A DNA stretch of 64,000 nucleotides from an uncultured Rhodopila sp. (lineage in GTDB: Bacteria > Pseudomonadota > Alphaproteobacteria > Acetobacterales > Acetobacteraceae), in NCBI RefSeq assembly GCF_903944925.1, contig NZ_CAJATU010000199.1, positions 124,001 to 188,000 on the forward strand. Direction: 5' to 3'. Positions 7,767-16,553 of the stretch are shown here, one piece after another (positions within the stretch are counted from its first letter, which is position 1; every line of letters starts with the position of its first letter). The position numbers and the translations under genes were made by a program. Under the pieces are notes generated by a model, which had not been told where the DNA came from, made no database searches, and worked only from the letters and a program-made list of their open reading frames with translations.

Positions 7767-8954
7767 ATGACTGAAAGACGGCTCCTGGTCGTGGATGATG
7801 AGGCCGTCCAACGCCTGGTCGTTGCCAGCGCTGCCGCGCGCGCGGGCTTCGCCGCCGACAGCGCGGCCACCCTGGAAGCCGCGGTTAGCCGCGTCGGCTC
7901 GGTTGCCTACGATGTCGTGGTGCTCGACCTCGGTCTGCGCAAGAACGACGGGATCGAGTTGCTGCGCCGTCTTTGCGATTCAAAATCCGATCCGGTACTG
8001 GTCTTCATCTCGGCTTTCGATGAGCGCGTCCGTCAGGCCGCGGCGCGTCTGGCGATGTCGCTCGGGTTGCGGGTCGCGGGCACCCTGGGCAAGCCGATGC
8101 GGGTCGATGAGTTGATCGCGCTGTTGCGCCGCGTCCCGCAAGCAGCCGGCCCGGGACATTTGGAGCAGATCAGGACGATCGACCCGGACATACTTGCCGC
8201 CGCAATCGAGCACGGTGAGCTGACCTGCGCATTTCAGCCGAAGGTGACGCTGAACGGCCGGCACCTGATCGGGGTCGAGGCGCTGGCCCGATGGCGGAGC
8301 CCGACGCTTGGCCATGTGCCGCCAAGCCTGTTCATTCCCGTCGCAGAGCGGTCAGGCCTGATCGATCGGCTGACCTGGCACGTGCTTGACGAGGCACTCG
8401 CCGCCTTCCGCGCCTGGCGCATGGCCAGTCCGGACATGACGCTCGCGGTCAACCTGTCCCCGCTCAGCCTGACAGACCTGTCTCTCCCCGAGCGGGTGTC
8501 CGACGCATTGGCGAAGGCGGACGTGCCCGCCGCGGCGCTCGTGCTGGAAGTCACCGAAGGCGCGGTGATGACGGACTGCGTGGCGGCGGCCGATATCCTG
8601 ACGCGGCTGCGCATCCGCGACGTGAAGCTGTCGATCGATGATTTCGGCACCGGCCACTCGTCCCTGCTGTCGCTGATGCGCCTGCCCTTTAGCGAGTTGA
8701 AGATCGACCAGTCCTTTGTGCGCGATTGCCTGGACGATCCGGAGGCGCCGAAGATCATCCGCGGAATCGTCTCGGTGGCACGCGATCTGGGCCTGAAGCT
8801 GGTCGCCGAGGGCATCGAGACCGAGCCGGTGGCCACCCAGGTGGAGAAGTTGGGTTGTCTGGTCGGACAGGGCTACCTGTTTGCCCCACCTCTTGCCGCC
8901 ACGGCGCTATATGAGCACCTGCGCGCCAACGCGGCGGATGACGCCGCGGATTGA
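7767..8954 (+). CDS. response regulator with EAL c-di-GMP phosphodiesterase domain
   Basis: Cytosolic REC-EAL protein of 395 residues, predicted to hydrolyse cyclic-di-GMP under control of phosphorylation. REC domain (1-120): acidic pocket D10-D11, phospho-acceptor D54 in VVLDLGL, K109 in GTLGKP. EAL domain (about 140-385): the signature reads EALARW, and the other catalytic elements are present: VNLSPLSL, LEVTEGAV, DDFGTGHSSL, LKIDQSFV, AEGIET and QGYLFAPP. All metal and lysine positions look intact, so activity is likely. No kinase is directly adjacent; the closest candidate donor is the hybrid kinase with an Hpt domain at 11902. The gene converges on the TonB receptor. Confidence 0.93.
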   Translation: MTERRLLVVDDEAVQRLVVASAAARAGFAADSAATLEAAVSRVGSVAYDVVVLDLGLRKNDGIELLRRLCDSKSDPVLVFISAFDERVRQAAARLAMSLGLRVAGTLGKPMRVDELIALLRRVPQAAGPGHLEQIRTIDPDILAAAIEHGELTCAFQPKVTLNGRHLIGVEALARWRSPTLGHVPPSLFIPVAERSGLIDRLTWHVLDEALAAFRAWRMASPDMTLAVNLSPLSLTDLSLPERVSDALAKADVPAAALVLEVTEGAVMTDCVAAADILTRLRIRDVKLSIDDFGTGHSSLLSLMRLPFSELKIDQSFVRDCLDDPEAPKIIRGIVSVARDLGLKLVAEGIETEPVATQVEKLGCLVGQGYLFAPPLAATALYEHLRANAADDAAD

Positions 8955-8975
8955 GTGTTAGCGCGGGGCTTCCGA

Positions 8976-9001
8976 CTGACCGGCTGGAAGTTGCCGGTCA
9001 G
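8976..9001. terminator. hairpin between convergent genes
   Basis: A perfect 9-bp inverted repeat, CTGACCGGC / GCCGGTCAG, with an 8-base loop lies between the convergent REC-EAL gene and TonB receptor gene. It has no T-run on either side, so bidirectional termination is inferred from position. Confidence 0.5.
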
Positions 9002-9028
9002 CCCCGTCGGATCGTATCACGACTTATA

Positions 9029-11113
9029 TTAGAAATGGACGGTTACGCTGGCAATGAGCCGGCGCTCGTAGAGCGGCCCTGCCGTCCGAATCAAAGTGGC
9101 CTGATTAAGCTGCTGTGCCGCGAGTGCAAGGGTCACGTGTTCCAAAATGGCGTATCCGATGCGCACGTTGAGCGTGGCGTAGTTGTCGATCGAAACGCGT
9201 TCCAGCCCCAGATTCGCGCCGGTCGCGCGGAAGTCGCAGAAATTCGATTGCCAGCGCCCGATCAGGTCCAGCTCCCATTTTTCCCTGCTGTAGCCGACAC
9301 CGGCATCGACCACGCTGCGCGGTGCGCTGCACGCATAGTTCACGGTGCTGGTCAGCACCCCACCCTGATTCAGCGATGTATTGTCGCTGGTCGCGGTGAA
9401 CGCGTAGCTGGCGTTCCATCGCCACCCGGATTCGGAGTGGCCCTTCAGGCCGATCTCGACGCCCGCGGCGGTCGTGTAGCCGACATTGGCGGAGAAGAAT
9501 GCGGGGATGCCGGCTGGCGTAATGCCGAACTGGCCCCCGAACGGCCACGAAATGACGTTGTCGGTACGCTGCCCGAACACCGCGGTGCGCAGAGTCGATG
9601 CGATTGCGGTCAACGTGCGATCGTAATCAAGCTCGAGGTTATAGATGACCGAGGGAAGCACATTCGGACGCCCGAGCAGGCCGACGGGCGCCAGTTCTCC
9701 GGGCGCGATTTGAAGCGCCTGGTCCATCAGCGTCGGCAACTGCACCCCGCGCGCCGCGGTCAGCCGTAGCGTGTCCAGATCGGTTGCTTTCCAGACCAGA
9801 CCGGAGTTGAAACTCGGCTGGTTGAAGGTCGTATTGCTGTAATCGGCAGCGGTGATGCCGCTACCGGGCACCAGGAACCCGCTATACTGCATCTGCACGT
9901 GATCCAGCCGCAGCGCGTTGGTCAGCGAGACAACCGGCGTCATCTGCCAGTCCCACATCAGGCTGGCCGAGTAGATGGTGTTGGACATGCTGCCGGCCAG
10001 CAGGGCCGAGCCGTCGCTGTTGACGCGGTATTCCAGTCCGGCGCGGACGGTGTGGTCCGGTCCGAGCTTCACCAGGTCACTGGCCTGCACCACGCTGACC
10101 GTCTGGGTCTCGTACTCGCGCGCGGAGAACTGATCCCCGAAATCGTCCGTAATGACGTTGGAAATGTTCACATTGGCTTCGTTGCGATACCCTGACAGGC
10201 TGAGCAGGCCGATCGGCGTGTTGGCGTTGACGCCGAGCCGGAAGGAGTTGGAATGCTGCTCTTCAGTCAGGTAAGCGCCGGCGGGCGAAGGCCCGGACAA
10301 ACGCGTGTCGCCAAAACTGACATCCGCGAACGCTTCCACGGCATCCGTTATCTTGGTGCGTCCGTCGGCGTTGAAGGTACCGGTGAACGGCGATTGCCGG
10401 CTCAATTGGTCGTTGAGGTTCAAGCCGCCGGGGGGGAAATCATGCGCCTCAAAACCGCCGAGCGATAGCCGGAGACCCGAATCCTCGCCAATCCTGCCCG
10501 TGGCTACGGCCGAACCCGCCCGGTATTGCTGGGTGCCGGCCGCCACGGTCGCGGTGTTGATGGGATCCTTGCGCGGATCGTAGGTGATGATGTTGATCAC
10601 GCCGCCCGCGGCATTGAACCCGTACAGCGCGGAGTTGGGTCCGTAGATCACCTCGATCTGGCGGATCTCCGCCAACTGCACCGGGATCGCTTCCCAGACC
10701 ACGCGGCCATAATCCACCATGTAGACCTGCCGCCCGTCGACCAGCACCATCAGATGCGGATTGGCCGTCTGGTTGTAGCCGCGGATGCCGACATCGGCGC
10801 CGCCAATGCCATTGAACCGGACATCGACGCCGGTGACGAACTGCAGGACCTCCGGAATGGTCGTGGCGCCGGACCGCCTTATGTCGTCCTGCGTGATAAT
10901 CTCGATGTTGGCCGGCGCGTCGGTGGCGCGCTGCGGTTTCCCGGTGACCGAGGTGGTGACCGGCTCGCCGAACATCTGTTCCATGGCGCCGTAATTGACG
11001 GATTGGGCGAGGGCACCGGACGACCCCGTCGGAGCCGAGAGCAACATCAATGGAACGGCAACGTTTCGCCAGAGATGGAACGTGCCCGCGCGTGGTGCTG
11101 TGTTCATCGTCAT
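9029..11113 (-). CDS. TonB-dependent outer membrane receptor
   Basis: Outer membrane beta-barrel receptor, 694 residues, in the size range of BtuB/colicin-I-receptor types. An N-terminal signal peptide ends near SSGALAQS; the plug domain follows, with PANIEIITQDDIRRSG and LVDGRQVYMVDYG, and a TonB-box-like stretch EPVTTSV lies just before it. The C-terminus ends in an aromatic-rich strand (RRLIASVTVHF) with the expected final Phe. The start overlaps the stop of the YfiR-like gene (ATGA), so the pair is co-transcribed. Substrate unknown; no iron or cobalamin genes adjoin it, and the neighbours are signalling proteins, which points to a sensory rather than purely nutritional role (inference). 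Confidence 0.9.
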   Translation of the reverse strand: MTMNTAPRAGTFHLWRNVAVPLMLLSAPTGSSGALAQSVNYGAMEQMFGEPVTTSVTGKPQRATDAPANIEIITQDDIRRSGATTIPEVLQFVTGVDVRFNGIGGADVGIRGYNQTANPHLMVLVDGRQVYMVDYGRVVWEAIPVQLAEIRQIEVIYGPNSALYGFNAAGGVINIITYDPRKDPINTATVAAGTQQYRAGSAVATGRIGEDSGLRLSLGGFEAHDFPPGGLNLNDQLSRQSPFTGTFNADGRTKITDAVEAFADVSFGDTRLSGPSPAGAYLTEEQHSNSFRLGVNANTPIGLLSLSGYRNEANVNISNVITDDFGDQFSAREYETQTVSVVQASDLVKLGPDHTVRAGLEYRVNSDGSALLAGSMSNTIYSASLMWDWQMTPVVSLTNALRLDHVQMQYSGFLVPGSGITAADYSNTTFNQPSFNSGLVWKATDLDTLRLTAARGVQLPTLMDQALQIAPGELAPVGLLGRPNVLPSVIYNLELDYDRTLTAIASTLRTAVFGQRTDNVISWPFGGQFGITPAGIPAFFSANVGYTTAAGVEIGLKGHSESGWRWNASYAFTATSDNTSLNQGGVLTSTVNYACSAPRSVVDAGVGYSREKWELDLIGRWQSNFCDFRATGANLGLERVSIDNYATLNVRIGYAILEHVTLALAAQQLNQATLIRTAGPLYERRLIASVTVHF

Positions 11114-11667
11114 ATCTCTCGGATCATCATGAGGAAGGCTGGAGCAAGCTCGACACCGGCCGCGGCGGCCGCGGCATGGTTGACAAGAACCTCGACGCGC
11201 GGTTCGGCGCGGATCGCCATGACGCAGCGCCCGGCCTGCACGGCAGCGAAATCGGCGGTGACGCAGAGCACCCGGGCGGCGCGGCTGGCGGCCATCAGCC
11301 GTTCGCCGTCAGCGCCGGACGCGGCCAGGATCGCCGCATAGCCGCCACCGCCGAGCGAGGCGGTATCCACGAGCCTCGGCTGAAACACCGCCCTGCCGGC
11401 GTGCACACCCTCACCCATCAGAGCGGCAAGCGCCTCGGCATCCTTTCGCGACGCTTCATCGCCGGCGACATAGGCGACGGCGATGGCAAGCTGTCCGCTC
11501 GGCTCCGGTTGCAGGCACGAGAGCGCGCTGCCCAGAACCTTGAGACCTTTGGCCGACAGCGATGCCGCTCTGGCGGAGCGCGGCAAGGAGGCCGCCAGGC
11601 TCAGGGTGAGCGCCTTCAGCACCTCTCGCCGCCGGAAATCCGGCCGTTTGGCGCCCGGAGCGGTCAC
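11110..11667 (-). CDS. YfiR/DUF4154-like periplasmic protein
   Basis: Exported protein of 185 residues. The N-terminus has a twin-arginine-like signal (RRREVLKALTLSLAAS). The mature part fits the YfiR/DUF4154 pattern: AIAVAYVAGD, the central VLCVTADFA, and the closing AFLMMIREI. YfiR restrains the diguanylate cyclase YfiN in Pseudomonas; homologues elsewhere are encoded next to TonB receptors and sensor proteins. Here it is the first gene of a two-gene minus-strand operon with the receptor and faces a divergent hybrid histidine kinase. A role in passing a periplasmic signal to that kinase is inference. The YfiR disulphide cysteines are mostly absent. Confidence 0.7.
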   Translation of the reverse strand: MTAPGAKRPDFRRREVLKALTLSLAASLPRSARAASLSAKGLKVLGSALSCLQPEPSGQLAIAVAYVAGDEASRKDAEALAALMGEGVHAGRAVFQPRLVDTASLGGGGYAAILAASGADGERLMAASRAARVLCVTADFAAVQAGRCVMAIRAEPRVEVLVNHAAAAAAGVELAPAFLMMIREI

Positions 11668-11739
11668 GCAAGCGCTTTTTCATGACGATGGATCAAACGC
11701 ATCGGAAGGCTGTCTCGGGGCTCGATCGGCATGGGATTC

Positions 11740-11809
11740 GGTTGTTTTGTAACACGACATACAACCTTATTAAACCATTATATCTTGCAAACACAATTAT
11801 TGGTTGTAT
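11740..11809. promoter_or_regulatory. AT-rich divergent promoter region with GGTTGT/ACAACC repeats
   Basis: Between the YfiR-like/TonB receptor operon and the hybrid kinase the sequence is markedly AT-rich. GGTTGT occurs at 11740-11745 and 11802-11807, and the reverse complement ACAACC at 11761-11766; the pair at 11759-11766 and 11802-11809 extends to 8 bp (ATACAACC / GGTTGTAT). These are plausible binding sites for a regulator of both transcripts; no regulator is identified. Confidence 0.4.
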
Positions 11810-11901
11810 TTCTCGACAAAAAACCACATGAAGCGGGTTCTACGAGCTGGCCGGCGACTTTCGGCCACTCCGGCGCGCCGACGTGAGAAAGGAACGAGGC
11901 G

Positions 11902-14622
11902 TTGGATCTGTGGAAAGAACTCATCGCGGCGCACGACTATCTCAGCCTCGGGGGTGCCGTGTTGCTCGGCCTCGTCGGGAGCCAGCTCGCCTTCCTGCTG
12001 CTTCCGGCCGCCGATGCCGTTCCGGACCGCTGGCGGCTGCCGCGTGCGTTGCTGACAGGCCTCGCGCTCGGCGTTGTCACATGGGGCGTCTTCCTGATCT
12101 CGCTGAACGGGTTCTTTCCCTACCTGAACCTGCATGTGCCAACCGTACCGGCGGCGTCCTCAATCCTGATCTGCATCGGCGGCGCGGTCGGATCGATGCT
12201 CGTCGTGGTCTATGGGGCCGGCGGTGCGCGCGATACCCTGCTGGCGGGTTCGCTGTTGTCCTCGGCTGCATCCTGCGCGTTGTTCGTCAGCATGAGCGGC
12301 ATCGCCGAGCCGTTGGTGCTGGCGTACGATCTTATTGCAGTACTGACGGTCATGCTCGCCGCCACCGCCCTGTTCAGCTTCGGGCTGCGCAGCCTGAGGC
12401 GGGTTACCGGGTGGCAGCGGCTGCTGCCGGTCACGCTGATGGGGATAACGCTGTCGCTGGTGAATCTCGGTTCGTTCGCCGCGATCCTGCCGCTCTCGGA
12501 ATGGGAGGCGACGAAAGGGACGCCGAACGCCCTGGCGCTTCAGCCGACGACGGTCGTGGCCTTCTCGGAGTTCCTGGCCGCGCTGCTGCTGGTTCGTGCC
12601 GGCAGCTCGGTGGATCGCCGCCAGGCCATGCGCGCCACGCAGGAGAACGAACGCCTGCGGCAGCTCACGGACAGTACTTTCGAAGGAATCCTGGTGTTTC
12701 GCGACGGCGTCGTGCTCGACGCGAACCGCGCGCTGTGTACCATGGTCGGCATGTCGCTCGACGAGATGAAGGGCCGTCAACTGGACGACTTCGGTGGTTT
12801 GAGCCTGCTCACCTCCGGCGAAGGCTCGCTGCCGCTCGAACTGGACCTGCGCAACCGCCACGGAGAGCTGATTCCGGTTGAGACGCTGTCGCGCGACATA
12901 TCCTTCGGCGACGGGATGGCCCGGGTGGCGGCGATGCGCGACATCCGCGAGCGGCGCGCCGTGCAGCAGAGCGAACGCGACCGTCAGCGGATGGCGGACC
13001 TGCAGCGCGAAACCGCCGAATTGCGCGAGCGGGCCCGTCTCGCGGCTGAGGCGAACCGGGCCAAATCGGCTTTCCTGGCGATGATGAGCCACGAGATTCG
13101 CACGCCAATGAACGCCGTGCTGGGGCTGGCAACGGTCTTGCTGAACGACGACCTCACCGGCGGCCAGCAGCAGATGGTATCGGTGATCCGCGAGTCCGGG
13201 GAGGCTTTGCTGCGGATTCTCGACGACATTCTTGACTACTCGAAGCTCGACGCCGGCCGCCTGACCTTGGAGCCGATACCGTTCTCGCCGGCAACGCTCA
13301 CGCACGAGGCGGTGAGCGTGCAAGGTCCCGCTGCGATGGCCAAGGGACTGAGCATCAGCGCGGCCGTGGATCCCGATCTCCCGGGGACACTCCTGGGAGA
13401 TGCCGGCCGTATCCGGCAGGTGCTGATGAACCTTGTCTCGAATGCTATCAAATTCACCGACATTGGCGCGGTTGTCATTCAGGCGCGATGCCTGGACAGT
13501 CGCGATGGCAAGGTGTCGGTTTCCTGGGAAGTGCGCGACACCGGCATCGGCATATCCAGGGAAAAGCTCGGGCGGCTGTTCGAGGAGTTCGTGCAGGCCG
13601 ATGATTCGATCACCCGGCGGTTCGGCGGAACCGGCCTTGGTCTCGCCATCAGCCGCCGGATCATTGAACAGATGGGCGGCGCGATCGAGGTGGAATCACA
13701 GCCGGGGTTGGGCAGCCTGTTCCGCTTCCGGCTGGCGTTGGAGCAAGCCAACGCGGCCGCCCCGGCGCCGGAACCACGCCGCGACCATGCCGCCGGACTA
13801 AGAGCTGTATTGCGGCAGCTTGGCCGGCCGGCGCGACTGCTGATCGCCGAGGACAACCCGACCAACCAGTTCGTGCTGGAGCAATTGCTGCGGGAGTTCG
13901 ATGTGGTCGTGGACGTTGTCGGCGACGGCGAGGCGGCAGTCGCCTCGGCGACTGCACGGGTTTACGATGCCGTCTGCATGGATATGAGAATGCCCAAGAT
14001 GGACGGCCTGCAGGCCACGCGGAGCATTCGCCGCCTGGATGGCCCCGCCGCCGTCATGCCGATCATCGCGTTGACTGCAAACGCTTTCCCGAGCGACGTA
14101 AAGGCGTGCATGGACGCGGGCATGCAATATTTCGTCGCCAAGCCCATTGCCCGCGACCTGTTGTGCCAGGCGCTGGAGACTGCGTTATCCGGCGGTGCGG
14201 CGGTGTTGCCCGGAGCGGATGCGACGATGGAGCAACCTGCGGTTGAGGACCAGACGCCGGCGGCGCTCGACGCAGCGGCCCTTGATGTCCTGACAGACGC
14301 TCTGGGCCACGAGACGGTGCAGCGGATGATTGAGATCTTCCGCGACGAGACGGAGGCGCGGCTGGCGCGGTTCGGCAGCGGCTCGCTTGATGCAGCCGAT
14401 CTGCGCGAAGAATTGCATGCGCTGAAGGGCACCGCGGCGACGGTTGGTGCACTGGGCCTCTCCCACCTCGCAGCCGCGGCGGAGTCGCAACTGGAACGCG
14501 GTATCGGCAAAGACGCGGCGGACCTGCAGCTGCTGTCAGCCGCCTTCGATGCTTACACGGACGAGCTGGCGCGGCTTAACCTGATCCGCCCCGCGGCCGA
14601 GCCGGCCGCGGGCGTTGCTTGA
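11902..14622 (+). CDS. membrane hybrid histidine kinase (7TM-like, PAS, HisKA, HATPase, REC, Hpt)
   Basis: Inner-membrane phosphorelay sensor, 906 residues. Order: about seven hydrophobic segments in residues 12-225, similar in layout to MHYT-type sensors but without the MHY motif; a PAS domain (about 240-350); coiled linker; HisKA with phospho-acceptor H397 in [10 protein letters not shown]; HATPase_c with N box [15 protein letters not shown] and [13 protein letters not shown] with D694 in [11 protein letters not shown] and Lys in VAKPI; C-terminal Hpt with H839 in [11 protein letters not shown]. It therefore carries every step of a relay and should pass phosphate to a separate REC protein; the REC-EAL protein at 7767 is a nearby candidate. 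Start is TTG 11902 after GGAACGAGG. The 195 bases after the stop hold no gene. Confidence 0.92.
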   Translation: MDLWKELIAAHDYLSLGGAVLLGLVGSQLAFLLLPAADAVPDRWRLPRALLTGLALGVVTWGVFLISLNGFFPYLNLHVPTVPAASSILICIGGAVGSMLVVVYGAGGARDTLLAGSLLSSAASCALFVSMSGIAEPLVLAYDLIAVLTVMLAATALFSFGLRSLRRVTGWQRLLPVTLMGITLSLVNLGSFAAILPLSEWEATKGTPNALALQPTTVVAFSEFLAALLLVRAGSSVDRRQAMRATQENERLRQLTDSTFEGILVFRDGVVLDANRALCTMVGMSLDEMKGRQLDDFGGLSLLTSGEGSLPLELDLRNRHGELIPVETLSRDISFGDGMARVAAMRDIRERRAVQQSERDRQRMADLQRETAELRERARLAAEANRAKSAFLAMMSHEIRTPMNAVLGLATVLLNDDLTGGQQQMVSVIRESGEALLRILDDILDYSKLDAGRLTLEPIPFSPATLTHEAVSVQGPAAMAKGLSISAAVDPDLPGTLLGDAGRIRQVLMNLVSNAIKFTDIGAVVIQARCLDSRDGKVSVSWEVRDTGIGISREKLGRLFEEFVQADDSITRRFGGTGLGLAISRRIIEQMGGAIEVESQPGLGSLFRFRLALEQANAAAPAPEPRRDHAAGLRAVLRQLGRPARLLIAEDNPTNQFVLEQLLREFDVVVDVVGDGEAAVASATARVYDAVCMDMRMPKMDGLQATRSIRRLDGPAAVMPIIALTANAFPSDVKACMDAGMQYFVAKPIARDLLCQALETALSGGAAVLPGADATMEQPAVEDQTPAALDAAALDVLTDALGHETVQRMIEIFRDETEARLARFGSGSLDAADLREELHALKGTAATVGALGLSHLAAAAESQLERGIGKDAADLQLLSAAFDAYTDELARLNLIRPAAEPAAGVA

Positions 14623-14817
14623 TTTTGATGTAACGTTCCGTCTCGGGCTTGATCCATTGGGCGGCCGGCGTCCTGACGTTCCCCTGGCCGGCGGCATCGA
14701 TCTTGGGCAACCATGCCGACGTTTGCAATCTTGGCTATCGTGGATGACCGACAAAAAGGCGGCCTTGACCCGGGGCGGCCTTCCAGCCGCTCCCCTCTTG
14801 ACGCTCCGGCTTAGTTT

Positions 14818-16428
14818 CTACCTGCCTAAAACCGCGGTTCCCTCCGCCCGCACGCCCTTAAGTCTTTTAGGATCAAATCCAAGCGCTGCCAGGATCGTCG
14901 GCGCGATTTGCGTCGTGTAGCTGAGCGTTTCGACGACCTGCGCCTTGATGTCCGGCGCTGAGACAAGCAACGCAACATTCCGGTCGTCGTCGGAAAACCC
15001 GCCATGTTCAGCCAACTTTGTGCCGCCGGTGCAGATCACCCCGTGGTCCGTTACTGCAATGAAGTCCGGCACCCGGCTGTTTTCGAACGGGTCGCCGTAC
15101 ACTGGCGTCAGCGAGGTCCGGTCCAGCAACTCCTGGATATGCAACGTCGCTGTATTGTTCAGCAGGTAGGCCTTGGCGGCATCGTAGTCAGCCTGCTGAA
15201 GATCCGGCTCCAGCCAAATCAGCGCCTCATCGTCGCAGATCTCGAACCCGCTGGTGCCGTAACCCGGCGTCTTCTGGAACGGCGCGTCCGACTGGATCAC
15301 CCGGTCCTTCACGTCTATCGGCGACTGCCCGTGCTTGGCGCTGACGATGATCAGTGTGGAACCATCCAGCCCCTTGGCCTTCAGTTCCTGCACGAACTGC
15401 CCAAGCGCCGCATCGACAAACTGAAATTGCAAGGTCAGCGCATTGCCAGGCGTCGCGTTGCTGTCGAGGTAGCCGCCGGTGAGGCTCTGATCATCGCCAT
15501 AGCCCGCCGTCGCCAGCTTCTGCCCGACGCTGACCGCCTGAAAGTTCATGCCGAATATTGCCGGCACACCCGGCGAAGCCGTCTTGGTGCTGTTGTAGCC
15601 GTCGATCCAGTTCAACACGGCGTTCACCTTTAGCGTGTCATAGGCCCTCACCGCGGCATAGCTGGTAGTGTTATCCACACCCGTTGGCGCACCCTGCAGC
15701 AACATCTGCGAATTAATCTCTGGCGCGAACAGATCGTCGATACCCTTGCCCGATGGCCCGCTGAGGACTTCATACGCCGGGTGCTTGTCCGACCAGGCGG
15801 TTATCCCACCGCCCGCCTTGATGATCTCGAAGATCGTGTTGGTGCGGAGATATTCATGCGGATAAACCGGCTGGCACACGCCAGCGACCAATTTGCGCTG
15901 CATATGGTCCGGGTCCAACTGGGTCAGCACCTGACCGAGCGTGCCGCCGCCCGTAACGTCCGCGACCAGGGCGGTGGTGTAATCGTAGGTCTTGTCGAGT
16001 TCCTCGAAGTTGGTCACCTCAGTACCAACCGTTCCGGTGCAGCCGGGATCGACCTGGCCCTGGCTGGTGTAGGATGCCTTCGAAGGATATTCGGTGCGAT
16101 CGTAGCTATCGTCATAGAACAGGCCGGCCGTTTTAGGCGAGGCGCCCGTCACCTGCGCGATCATGCCTGGATAGCTGTCGGACGGCGCCGTGGTGAAGGC
16201 GTTCGGGTAGACGATGCCGCTGGCCGCAAGTTTGGCAAAGTTGCTGTCGGGATGGTTCTGCACCCAGTTCGCCAGGTCGATGGCGTGCATGCCATCAACG
16301 CTGATCAGCAGCACATGCTCATAACGGGAGCCGACTGCTTGTCCGCCCGCGGAGGCCGGGGCAGCGAACAGCGGCGCCATGGCCAAAGCCGTTACAGACG
16401 CGAGCAGATAGTTACGAAGTGAGCGCAT
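14818..16428 (-). CDS. secreted alkaline phosphatase superfamily / type I phosphodiesterase
   Basis: Exported hydrolase of 536 residues. A signal peptide with cleavage after PLFAAPASA is clear. The alkaline-phosphatase-superfamily metal site is visible: VLLISVDGMH at the start of the domain, the Thr/Ser nucleophile region in FTTAPSDSYPG, a KHGQSP segment and EHGGFSDDDR near the end. It resembles nucleotide pyrophosphatase/phosphodiesterase-type proteins found in the periplasm; substrate unknown. Start ATG 16428 is preferred over an in-frame TTG at 16458 because GAGGAA lies 10 bases upstream and the signal peptide is then normal. It stands alone, downstream of the RND operon and on the same strand, separated from it by 125 bases. 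Confidence 0.85.
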   Translation of the reverse strand: MRSLRNYLLASVTALAMAPLFAAPASAGGQAVGSRYEHVLLISVDGMHAIDLANWVQNHPDSNFAKLAASGIVYPNAFTTAPSDSYPGMIAQVTGASPKTAGLFYDDSYDRTEYPSKASYTSQGQVDPGCTGTVGTEVTNFEELDKTYDYTTALVADVTGGGTLGQVLTQLDPDHMQRKLVAGVCQPVYPHEYLRTNTIFEIIKAGGGITAWSDKHPAYEVLSGPSGKGIDDLFAPEINSQMLLQGAPTGVDNTTSYAAVRAYDTLKVNAVLNWIDGYNSTKTASPGVPAIFGMNFQAVSVGQKLATAGYGDDQSLTGGYLDSNATPGNALTLQFQFVDAALGQFVQELKAKGLDGSTLIIVSAKHGQSPIDVKDRVIQSDAPFQKTPGYGTSGFEICDDEALIWLEPDLQQADYDAAKAYLLNNTATLHIQELLDRTSLTPVYGDPFENSRVPDFIAVTDHGVICTGGTKLAEHGGFSDDDRNVALLVSAPDIKAQVVETLSYTTQIAPTILAALGFDPKRLKGVRAEGTAVLGR

Positions 16429-16553
16429 ACGAATTCGTTTCCTCGCCGTTAAAAACAAGGAAACTCTATGGCTGTGCTTCGGTCACCTGAATGACGCCCA
16501 TATGACAGCAGGATTGCAGCGCTGCGGTCCGGAGCACATCGGCGTGAGGGCCG

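Noticed and set aside
7470-7811. 113-codon minus-strand frame in the frmA/REC-EAL gap
   Set aside because: Runs into the start of the REC-EAL gene and has no protein-like pattern.
14750-14800. Terminator formed by two GGCGGCCTT copies after the hybrid kinase gene
   Set aside because: The copies are direct, not inverted, repeats, so no stem forms.
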